Origin: Sepiola atlantica | Lineage: Eukaryota; Mollusca; Cephalopoda; Sepiida; Sepiolidae | Direction: 5' to 3' | Assembly: GCA_963556195.1 (NCBI GenBank) | Contig: OY744531.1 | Span: forward strand, 101,278,123-101,342,122 | Length of the DNA stretch: 64,000 nt | Shown here: piece by piece, positions 26,405-39,300 of the stretch | Numbering within the stretch: position 1 is the first letter of the stretch | Layout: the number at the start of each line of letters is the position of its first letter | Program-made: the position numbers and the translations under genes | The notes under the pieces: model-generated | What the model was told of the DNA's origin: nothing | The model's input: the letters and a program-made list of their open reading frames with translations, nothing else | The model's database searches: none

Positions 26405-26610
26405 CCAACTCGCTATTTACAAAGTTAAATTCCTCCCTAATTATTAGCTAATTCCTTATGGCTGAGGGGTTAACGCTCTTGACTACGAATCAGTGGCGAT
26501 TTGTGATCGGAGTTCACACCCGCCGATCGTCGGGAATTAGCTTCCTGCACTGAAGATTGCGTTAGCATGAAACATCGATGTCTGTAGGTAATAAATAATT
26601 AATATTTATT

Positions 26611-26652
<42 letters not shown>

Positions 26653-27329
26653 TTCATATATTCCAATAACCATGGTTTTATTTTTATTTTTTCACATTTC
26701 CAAAAAATATAAAATTTCTACGAGATATATTTTTTACGGTCCGTTTCATTTCTCTTGTGCCAAACAACATTTTTATGTCAATATCGTCTCTGCAACACTA
26801 CAAAATCATCAGAAAAAAATTCACAAAGAGTAATATAATATGAACTGACTTATATTTTGCTCTGTTATCAATAATTGACAAGCATTGAGCTGAATCTTTT
26901 AAGGAGACTACAAAGTAAAAGGAACTGATGGTATATGCTAATACATATATTATCATTAATAATTATATATATATATATACTAGCAGAGATACCCGGTGTT
27001 GCCCAGGTTAGTGTGTGAGATAGCATCATATGCAACATCATGGTGGGGGAGTTTACTTTAACAGCAACCTTGATGCCGTCAGCTAGATATCTTACTCACC
27101 GAACTATTCAGATGGATGTTAATACTCTTAAACTAACGCTAATAGATTAATTTCATTGTGTAACATGCTTGAAAATTATCATTAGCTTCTTTAAGGGGTA
27201 GCCAGATGCAAAAATACTTTTATGTTCACATGCAAATTGTGCATGTGAATACAATTATATTGAAAGTACACTTCCTAGTATGTCTTCGCTTTTAGGGACA
27301 GACATGCACTGACAGAGGTGTTCTCCTTG

Positions 27330-27371
<42 letters not shown>

Positions 27372-30300
27372 TAATCATCTGAATCAAAGGGAAAACAGTT
27401 TTTAGTGGAGGGGTTGTGCCCCTGGGGATCATTTTAATATCAAAATTTGCTGAAATTTTGGGAATAGTCATCATTTTTGGTCATGGTTTAAATTTCATTT
27501 GAATCTAAGGGAAAACAGTTTTTAGTGGGGGGCATTGTGCTCCCAAGACCTCCAGCATTGAAGTGATATATTTCTTATATAGCCTATGACCTTCACTGAG
27601 AGGTCAGTAGTCGACATGCCAATTTTCAAGCAATTCTGTCCAGTGGTTTGGGTGATCATAAGACACAAAGATCAGGTAGACACACACCGACAGTTACTAT
27701 TTTATATACATATATATATATATAGAGAGAGATATGTATGTCTGCATATATACATATATTACCATAAGAATCCTGTCCCAGGACAGGTAATATGTATTCC
27801 CTCCAACAGAACGGATTCTCGCACTGCTTTTATGTCTTATGAAGATTAAAATCAATATATAATGCTATTTGATTAAAATCAATATATAATGCTATTTGAT
27901 TAAAATCAATATATAATGCTATTTGATTAAAGTCAATATATAATGCTATTTGATTAAAGTCAATATATAATGCTATTTGATTAAAGTCAATATATAATGC
28001 TATTTGATTAAAGTCAATATATAATGCTATTTGATTAAAGTCAATATATAATGCTATTTGATTAAAGTCAATATATAATGCTATTTGATTAAAGTCAATA
28101 TATAATGCTATTTGATAAGTCTAGAATTTTTATTTAAAGTTTGAGCAAAATCGATTATATAATTTTGATTCTAGAAAATGTCTAAAAATTTAAGACTTAA
28201 GCTAAACAAAAAATTGAAATTCAGGAAATCTTGCTTAATTGGTGTCTAATGATTATGGATCAAATTTAATGCAAATCTGAAATATTTGAATTTTCAAATT
28301 ATGCCATCTAAAAACCCTATTAAATACTCCAATTAATAAATATTCCCTAAAATTTCATTTTTTTAATGTCTAATACTTATTAAAATTTCTCGAAGTACCT
28401 GAATTTTCATGAAAGGCTTCCACACCTCTTTACCCTCGTTGCATAAAACTAAATTAAACTAAATATAGCCCACATTACCCCCCCCCCCACACACACCTGG
28501 CAAATGTCTTCCAAAATATATAATGATTGGTTAATTAGTTTAGGGTTAATCCTATACATGCAAATATATAAACCTATACGTAACTTTAGAGATATATGTA
28601 GGACAATCTCGACAGGAAGATCATTCCTACCGATTTTCACGTTTCTAGGTTTAATAGTCTAAAAGCAGTTAGCAGATGCACATGCGGATCTTTCATATTA
28701 GCATAGATATAGTTTAATTTTTAATTTTTTTTTCTTACCAGATTAGTCGGTTAATTAAAATTTTGTACATTTATATATATATAAAAATCTTCACATCTTT
28801 TGATATTGAAACTTACACAAATTGTTTTGTTTTTTTTTTATCGCCACACATGCATGTCATCTTTTTAATGAATCTTTGTGTATTCTTCGTGTGCATGACT
28901 GATATCTGCTGTCTTTGTTTAACATGTGTAAAATGTAATTTTTTGTGCATTTTGTTCCTCTTCCATAGCATCATGATTGGATTGGCAGAAGGGAAAACAG
29001 TCCAAGATCCTGAGGTGCAGAAAAGTGCCCTTAATGTTATCATCAACTGCGTTTGGGGACCAATGGAACGAGTAAGTCTATCATAGTCTTATATTATTTA
29101 CCCTCTGCATACACTTCCATCATCTCTTATAAAAACTGTGTCGCTTAACATGTTCTTTCGTTTTTTCTACAGCTATAGCAATTGAGAAAGATAGACATTA
29201 TCTAGAGGATGACCTCTGTTCATCGCTGTACATCTGCAAGCCTTGACAATGTTAATTTTTGCGGAGATGACCTCATGAAGGTGTAATTTTCCTCCTAAAT
29301 GGTCACTCATCTATTACTGACCAGGCTCAACGTCATTTAGGTGATCTAATAGGAACCCGTGTATCAACGTGACTATGATCCAAAAGAAAAACAACTCAAC
29401 CACTCTTAGATTAATTTTCTTAATTTCAGTACATCAGGCACACATTGTGCCCAGAGTCGAAAATTCATTATTTTTAGAAACTTTTATTTAATGCATACTG
29501 TGTGTATTTTCTTAAAATTCAAAGCCTAGAGAACACAAAGCAAAAAAAAACAAGAAGTCAAAATTTCAAATGGTTCAGTTTTGAGAGCTGTTCAAAGTTG
29601 GTTGATTTTTGTAAATATGACATATGATGATCATCACCCGGCAATAATTAGAAAATGTACGAAAATTATAGCATTAAAAAAAATAAAAAAAATAAAAAAA
29701 ATAAAAAAAATAACCCTTTTTCTTCTAAAAACAAAAAAAAAATCTATTTGAACTTGGATTAAAGCATCTTTTTGAATATGTAGGAGTTAAAAGCCTTAGG
29801 TAATCTATAACATGAAAAAATATTTTGAACTTGTGTGAATCAAAATGAAAAAAAAAATGAAAAATTTTGTAAAATTCTCGACTCGTCTAAAAAGAGGATA
29901 TGTTTTTAAAAATCAGCACACAAAAGCACACTATCGGAGTCTTGTATTTTTGGATTTCGATATCAGAATTAATGTAAAAAAAAGTCAAAAGGTCAGACAC
30001 AATGTTCATCTGAATGGCCAGATTAGTAGTTCTGAGCATATGTGCCAAAATATGGTTTATGGCCAAACTCCTGAAAAATTTAATTTTTTTTGTTTTTTTA
30101 ATTTAATTTTAATTTTAAAAATTTTATTTAAAAAAAATTCTATTTTTTTAATTAAAAAATTTTTTTTTTAATCGTCAAGATAATATAATTACACTTCCAA
30201 CGAGCCCTCGATCACCTTCAGACGATCATTTGTAGCAGTTATGGATTTTAATCCCACATTTGCCATCTGGGTTCACTGTGCAGCATTCCAAGGGCTCTTT

Positions 30301-33300
30301 AAGCCTAATTTGGTTACCCAAAAGCATGTCTTATATGCCAACTTTTCAATTTTGCCCAATAGTTTTTGACTTATAAGTGATTATTATTAGTATAATCAGT
30401 AGTAGTAGTATAGTTCTGACTCCTTGACACACATCATGTGAAAGGTACTTCATGCCAAATTTGCTATTCTGACCAATAGTTTTGGAGTCTATAAGTGTTT
30501 ATTGTTGTTAGTAGTAGTAGTAACATGTTTGAAGTCTTAGATTATTTTTCCTCTAGCAAAGCATAACCATACAATGTTACACTGTACGTTACACCTTTGT
30601 GTTTAAGTTCTAACAAATGTTCTAATTTAAAAAAAAAAAGAAAAAAAGAACCCCCCCCAAAAAGCAATCTTTCGAATTCCGAGTTGTTTGACTGTATCTG
30701 GATTGGTTAATTTAATAAACTGTTAAGTTTATTTATATATTTTTTTTAAATTGTCACTGTTTTATTAATGAGCGTAGGTATTCTTAAGATGTGTCCATTC
30801 GATCAGTGTTCAGCTATGAACATTCTATTTCAATCTGAAGCATAGCACACTAAATCAATGTTTCTCAGATGTGAACACATATTTCAAAAGGAGGGAAAAA
30901 ACTTAGAGTAATCAAATTTATTGGCAAAAATAGCAACGTGCAACGCGCAAGGTAAAAGGATAATTAGAAGATGTTTATTTACTCCTCGCGGAGTTAGGCA
31001 CAAGGCCAGTTTTATCTTACTCCCACAAGTAAGATGTGACCCAAGATCGGGTCGAGCAAGTGGGGTTAAAAGCCAGCGCTCGAGAGGTGAGCAGTCTGGC
31101 CATTTAAAAATTGCCTGGGCAGCCCCGTCGGCATTCCCCGGTAGGGGCGCCTCAGACAGTAAGCAATAAACTTACTCCTCCCCAAAGAGGGGAGGCGAAG
31201 CCTGGGAGGGTGGACCTCCTAGAACTGCACAGGACAGGCGTGCAGTATCCATCGGAACAGATACTACACTTTGATCTTAGCCAAAAGGCCGAGATTCGAT
31301 AATTAGAAGATGTGCACGTTTATATACTGTCTGAATGTTTGCCAAGGCGACTTTAAATTTGGACATCCTCTGGTAGGCTGTTCCACAGATCAGAAACCCA
31401 GACAGAGGATGCTGCCTTTCTTTTAACGAGATGAAAACGCCGATGCTACATCTTTTGCTGGGTTTGTGTAGACCACGACTTTGTGCTGGGGTGAAAACTC
31501 TCCGAAAAGTATACTTAAATTCTGGGTTATGTTTTACACCAGAATCGCATCACCATTCGTCCTCCGCTGCTCAAGTTGGGTGTAATTATCTAAAGATCAG
31601 CATCCTTGAACTGTTTGGTCATCTGCAGGATAACCACAGCTTTTGACTGCCTGTTCGACGATGCAGTGACCTGAATTGAAAAAGACGCCTTCCAATGATT
31701 GAGCCGGAATCGTCTCGGTTACGTCAGTGTTTGATGATCAAATCAATTGCATTATTTTCTCATGTTTTTCAACAAATTGCTGTTTGTGTTTCTGTTACCA
31801 GCTTGGTGGCGGTGTTGGAAGATTTAAAGGCACAGGTTCTAAGAAGAGAATCAACTGGAAAGTTGGTGAAGATGTGCTCAGTAAGATGTGGGATGGAATT
31901 CGAGGAAACAATGGAATGATGGTGAGTTTTATTCACAACCTCGTTACAGAGTCGGGGATATGATTTAAAATAATTTTTTTTTTTTTTTCCCCCCAATTTT
32001 TTTTTTTCGTTCTTGCCGGGAATAAAGGCATCATACCGCATACTAGACTTATATCTGCTATTTCAGAGACTTCAACCGAGAGATCTTTTTAGGATTCTAA
32101 TTGTCCCTTTAATCACTAACGTTTGGATCTCGCTTGCACTTGGTTCGCTGGTATATTTGCTAGATAGTTTAAAAATTTTTTTACATGAACCCAGTGGCTT
32201 CTATGGTAAACTGGGATGATTGAAATCTTCCTAAGATTCCAGTTTCTTTTCTATGTTGTACATAAGAGCTTGGTATTTAGTTATCTTGTCCCTCTCGTCT
32301 CTGTTTAAGCCGCATCATTAGGGGCACTGTTTTCAATTAGGGTTTCTACTCTCTTTTGGCTATGGGTAAAATATTAACTTGTATTCAACTAACTGTATAT
32401 GCTGATTAATTTACAATAGACATTGTTTCGAATTGAAATAACCACAAGTTTTATACTGTAAAACTGACAAACCCAACTTCATAGTAATCAGAGAAATTTC
32501 TATAATTGAAACACGGCCATTTACATTATATCATTGGAATAGTATGAGCCCTCTCACCCCCCAGTATGAGTTCTATGAATCCTTTATTAAAGACTTTGTA
32601 TTTTGTCATTAAATAACCCAGAAATAATTAATATGCTCTAAAAAAAAAAACATTTGAAATATATCAAATTTGGCAAAACTTTAAATTAATTTTTATTTGA
32701 ACTGAATTTTTTTTTTTATGTATTGACTTAATATCTGCTCACGTGGAAATATACAAGTTACCAAATGGTTTCTGCCGCGTTCAAATCTAACATGATCTTA
32801 AAGGTATGAACTCTTATTTCCCCCCTTCGTTCTGGATAAAATATCAATTCCCAAACAATAGAATTAAAATTTATTTTTGGTTATCTGGTTTACGTCTGGA
32901 AGCAAAAAGTGAGAACGTGACACCAGTTGTAAAATGAAGATTCTGAGAAAAAAAAATACATGCATTTCCCTATTGACGTACTTCCTCATGAGGGCACTTA
33001 GACACAAGGTCGTTTTTTAATGTGGGGAAAATCCAGCTCCCCAAAAAAGGGGCACTCTGGATTGGGACAGAATAATTGAAGTCTCTTATGCCTCCACAAA
33101 AAGCTAACAATCGTAACATTTTGCGATAAACATAACCGGCGCTTTGTTGGTATTTATCAACCACTTGTTTTAGCATTTTTTTTTTTTAAATGTACAATTA
33201 CCGATCATGTCGCTAAAGAATTATGCCATTTCTTCAATTATTTATCAGATATTTTAGAGTGAGGGATCATTTTCCTATATAAATTTAACATAAAATGATC

Positions 33301-36300
33301 ACCCATTTCCTTACCATCACCAATTTCTGAACAGAATAGGGTGCAAGTGATAATAACATTAGTTTTAATGTTATTATGTAGTAATCAATTTTTTTGGGGG
33401 GGGGGGGGGGTTGTTTCCCCCCTTCGTTCTGGATAAAATATTAACTCACAAACGATAGAATTAAAACCGGCTGTTGGTTATCGAGTTTACTTCTGGAAGC
33501 AAAATGTTAGAAGCTGACACCAGTTGTAAAATAATCTTGGCCAATTTATGTAAAAAAAAATATTTTTGTTTCTCAGACTTGTGCAGAATATTGTGTAAGT
33601 ATTTTTGTTCTTTTGGGGGATGGGGGCTTTTTACACCGTTTAAATTTTTTTTTGTATTTGCCTTTTTAAGGCTTTTAGTATTTTTTTCACATTTTTTTTT
33701 CTTTAAAAGTTAAGGCATTGCCCGTAGAGGCTATATGTCAGGTGTGGGGGTGTTAATGAGCTATGTTCATTTGCCAGGGTTTGTTGCATGGGTAAACTAG
33801 TACACTCGGGATTCATTTGGGCATTATTTGTGGTACTCAAATATGGAGGGGTAAAAGCATGGCGAGAGCGCATACATTCAAGGGACCAGTGTTTTCAAAT
33901 CAAAAAGAAAAACATGCTGTGCAAAAAAAAAAATTGTTTTAATTTTATCCAGTAAATTCATTATTTTACGATAAAATGTTTCGGCCAAAAACAAAAACTA
34001 ATTATATCACTTGCATGCTATTCTGCACAAGTACTTTTAAATAAAAAACAAAAAACTAATGAGCGAAAAATAAATTGGTTGATAAAAAAAATCCCCCACT
34101 CTAAAATCTAAAATATTGGGTCGAAAATCAAACGGAATTGTCTAGCGACATAATAGCCATCTGTAAAAAAAAAAAAAAAACAAGTGGTGGGTAAATACAG
34201 AAATAAACGCCACATAATCTACTAAATAATAGATCAGAATGATTGATCGTACGCGATGGGTACAAATCGTCACTCATGTGCATATAAAATATCAATTCAT
34301 CTTCAATTATTTATAATAGGTTTTATATTATATTATATTTTTGTTTTTGTGTTAATACGGACACACGCTTACATAAATGTTTTGAATCATTGTTTTGTAG
34401 GTGTTACTGAAGTTATTATCTCAAAAAACTCCTATAAGCGAAGCAGACAACATCCGAGCCTTAGCATGCAGGGTAAGAAGATTATTACATTTTCCATTTT
34501 TCTTTCTATTTCCTTTCTATTCTGGCGTGTGGCCTTATATGATCATCCGTGGACCAGTGAAATAAAGACAGAAAACACCCGTAATCTTATAAAGTGTGAT
34601 TTATTGGGTTCATAAAGGATGTGATATCGTAGTGAAATTCTAGTGGTCTCTTCTGCTACTGTGAGCTTGGCCAGGTGTGTGTGTGTGTGACAGACAGACA
34701 GACAAATCTCTCCGAATTTACCTGCAAATCAATCGTATACAAAGAATGCGTGTAAGATTTCTGCATAAAATGATCCAACGATGGTTGATATGCTGTAAAA
34801 CCCAACAACAGCTACTAGCCGTCTCTTTTTTTTTTATCCAATTGGGCTTATTTCTCAATCACTTTGTGTTCGCTGTCACATCTTCTCTATTTGGAAGCCT
34901 GGTTGTAGCTTTTTTTTTTTTTTTTTTTTGACGTCCTATTGCCTCCTTCTCAAACTTTTTCGTCCTTAGGTCATCCTTAGCTCTTTCTCATCCTGGTGCT
35001 AAAAATTATTTCACACATTCAGTTGAAAATCCGCTTCCTCTCGGCTGTTTCACACCTACATAACGTGGTGACGGTCTGGCAACTGGTTCAAAGAGCTTAC
35101 ATTTAATAGAGCAAAACTTGTTCTTTTTTACTTCACATCCAATATTAATTTGGGATCAACCTGTCTAATAGTATCACAGACATTTGTTTATTTTTTTTTA
35201 TGGAGATCTCTGAAAAAGAGGGGAGATTGTACTTTTTAAAAGGAATTTTGATCGCTTTAAACTTTTTATTTTTGTAATCTTGAAAGATGATATACAGAAG
35301 TAATTGCTAAAGAAATGCTCTATTTAAAATCTGAGGATGAGCATTGTTTCTGTTTGTTCTATGCTTTTTAATTTTTGACTTTGCTCCAGACAACCAGTTG
35401 CACTGAGGCATTTTAATTTTTCACCATTTTAATTTTTCACCATTCACGTCTGACGAATATTTTTCACCATTCACGTCTGACGAATATTTTTCACCATTCA
35501 CGTCTGATGAATATTTTTCACCATTCACGTCTGATGAATATTTTTCACCATTCACGTCTGACGAATATTTTTCACCATTCACGTCTGACGAATATTTTTC
35601 ACCATTCACGTCTGATGAATATTTTTCACCATTCACGTCTGATGAATATTTTTCACCATTCACGTCTGATGAATATTTTTCACCATTCACGTCTGACGAA
35701 TATTTTTCACCATTCACGTCTGATGAATATTTTTCACCATTCACGTCTGATGAATATTTTTCACCATTCACGTCTGATGAATATTTTTCACCATTCACGT
35801 CTGATGAATATTTTTCACCATTCACGTCTGATGAATATTTTTCACCATTCACGTCTGATGAATATTTTTCACCATTCACGTCTGATGAATATTTTTCACC
35901 ATTCACGTCTGACGAATATTTTTCACCATTCACGTCTGACGAATATTTTTCACCATTCACGTCTGACGAATATTTTTCACCATTCACGTCTGACGAATAT
36001 TTTTCACCATTCACGTCTGACGAATATTTTTCACCATTCACGTCTGATGAATATTTTTCACCATTCACGTCTGATGAATATTTTTCACCATTCACGTCTG
36101 ATGAATATTTTAATTTTTCACCATTCACGTCTGATGAATATTTTTCACCATTCACGTCTGATGAATATTTTTCACCATTCACGTCTGATGAATATTTTTC
36201 ACCATTCACGTCTGATGAATATTTTTCACCATTCACGTCTGATGAATATTTTAATTTTTCACCATTCACGTCTGATGAATATTTTTCACCATTCACGTCT

Positions 36301-39300
36301 GATGAATATTTTTCACCATTCACGTCTGATGAATATTTTTCACCATTCACGTCTGATGAATATTTTTCACCATTCACGTCTGATGAATATTTTTCACCAT
36401 TCACGTCTGATGAATATTTTTCACCATTCACGTCTGACGAATATTTTTCACCATTCACGTCTGATGAATATTTTTCATTGTTATCTATGAATAAAGAGTC
36501 AAACTGCCGACACTGGAGTTTGAACTTGAATCACGAGATAATGAAATGAAGCATTTTGGCTAAGATCAAAGTGTAGTATCTGTTCCGATGGATACTGCAC
36601 CCCATAGACTGGTATTGTCTTGGCCTTCGGGGCTTGATTTACGCCGGTCTATGGGTCTGTCCTGTACAGTTCTACGAGGTCCAACCTCCCAGACTTTGCC
36701 TCCCCTCTTTGGGAAGGAGTAAGTTTGTTGCTTACTGTCTGAGGCGCCCCTACCGGGGAATGCCGACGGAGCTGCCCAGGCAATTTTTAAATGGCCAGAG
36801 TGCTCACCTCTCGAGCGCTGGCTTATCTAATCCCACTTTCTCGACCTTGTGTCACATCTTACCTTGTGGGAGGTAGATAAATAACATGAAATGGACAATA
36901 GTGATTTACTATAAATATCGATGTTGTGCTACTGACTGGGTGTTTATTATGGGGTTATCTATTATGTAAACCATATATTAATGTAGGATGCCACCTGTTC
37001 CAGGACGATTCAGTACAATTAATAGTTAGTAACTCTAAACAGAATAATAATTAACCAATAATTGTTTTGTCTTTTTACTTCTAGTTGTATATGGTATCTT
37101 AATTGCATTTTTCTAATTAAATACATCGGAATTCTTTTATTTGTCATTATGTTAGTGTATTTTCACAAAATTAACAATCATTTCATTACCGTGTGTTTTA
37201 GCTGATATGGTAAATTATACATGCCACTTCCTGGGCCCCGGCCTCAGTTTAGCTTTTGTTTGCCTTCGTAAAGGTCTTGGTAGGAGTATTTCATACTGTT
37301 AATTTTAAATGAACAGTTTCTCTCACATAATTTATATTTTGTATTCCATGGTAGTTTGTTTGCATCAATTGAATCAAGGAACTGAGTCTCGTTCTTGTCA
37401 TTATTTTAATGGCATCATTTATTTTAAAGGCATCATTTATTCTCTGTGGCAAACAATAGAAAATTGGGTACTCTTATAGATGATGCATCATGTTTCTGTG
37501 ACTTCGCGTCGTCAGTGTTCGGGCAGGTCTCTGAAGCGCCCGAGAGTTGACGAAACTATTAACCCAATCTGTCAGCTTGTTGAAAACAAAAATAATTTGC
37601 TTATCCGGTGTTTATGTTAACAAGAAAAAAAAATTTGACAAAAAAATGAAAGAAAAATTGAGGAAAAAAAAAACATTTGCTTAACAAATCAAATAAAATC
37701 ATCCTTTGAAACTTTCTGGTGCACAGACAAAAAACATTATTTAAAAACATTTGAATAATAACGGTTCATTTAACAAAAAACGAAACAAAAATAAACATCT
37801 AATTAATAACGGTTGTTTAGCTATGGTTTGTTCGTTCTTTATTTTTATATATGTATTTTAGTTTGAATTTTCTTAGTAATTTATCGGCTGCCAGTCTTCA
37901 ATTAATAGTTTGACAGTTTTCGCCTTGTCACTTCTTGGGCGCTTCCGTAACTTGCCCGAACGTTGACAACGTAAAGTCATGGAAACATGGTGCATCATCT
38001 ATAAGATTACCGAAAATTGGTTCCATTTACTGCAGTTCTGGGTTGTTTTTCTATCACACTGGTTGCAACATTTTTCTTTCTTTTCTATTATTAGAGGCCG
38101 GTATACAGACTCTTCGATGTCTATTCACTTTTCGAAACTCATCTCTGTTCCGCTTTTTCTTGGTCTCTTTTCAAAGCTTATGTTGAGCGTTAAAGTTGAT
38201 GGATGTTGCTTCAGTATTTATGTTTTTACTTGCTCATACTAAACAACAATATCAAATGTTAAAGTTGATGGATGTTGCTTCAGTATTTATGTTTTTACTT
38301 GCTCATACTAAACGACAATAGTTGAGTCTGACAGAATGAGTTTCTCTCAAAATTCTTTGTCTTTCAATCTCAACGCTGTCCTCATGTAATGTGTTGTGTA
38401 TGTATATGGGAAGACGCAATTCCAATAAATAAGATTGATAATAATGGATTAATTTCTGGTTTGTACAGGTTATCATCATATTCAGTTTAACGTCTGTTTC
38501 ACATGCTGGCATGCCTCGGGCGGCTTTATGCTTCGGGCGGATTTTAGAAATTGACTTCTAAACTATCTCTGTCCATGTCTTTATAAATTGCATAGCCTGA
38601 AATGCGGCTAATTTACTTTGGAAGTCATTTAATTGAGGCAAGATATTTATAGGCCAGATGCTCTTCCTGACACTAACCCCGCGAGGTGATGAAGACCAGT
38701 CTTTTTATAGGCACCATTTTTAGGTGATTTCTCATCAATGGTAAAGAGCATTTCACCTACCATTTCCATGTGAGGGGAATGTTTATTTCTACACAAAACT
38801 ATTGCATGAAATTTGAACAGCAAATTTTTACAAGTTCAGTACTATATTGAAATTCCACAGTTGCTGACTTTGTCTTATTATAAAGTACTTGTTAGCTAAA
38901 TATATACATATATTTTTTTTTACGTAAGTAAAATGAACGTTTTTATTTATTTACTAACTTTACATGTCCGGTAGTGTTTTTACTTGTGTTTTTTATTGTT
39001 TAAAACTATACAGACATCCCCCCCCCCCATCCCCCCAACACACACACTTATTTTGTTCCAAACAAAAAGTAGCTCTGTATTAACGAATAGTTTCTTAATT
39101 TTTTATTTTAAGATGCGATCCATATGAAAATAATTCCGACCCGATCAAAGTATTTTCTGGAAGGAATTAAATCGAATTAGATTTTTATTGTTCTTAACAT
39201 TGCAAGGATCCCACCAAAAGAGCTAACGAACCAGAATCAAATATTGATTTTGTAGGAAGAAAGTTATCGATGGCAAAAATCAAGAAAAAGACTGACTTTA

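Noticed and set aside
35421..36490. Two long ORFs (over 320 codons) on opposite strands
   Set aside because: Entirely a 27-bp minisatellite in an intron; the period keeps frames open. No start context, splice or homology support, so not listed as genes.
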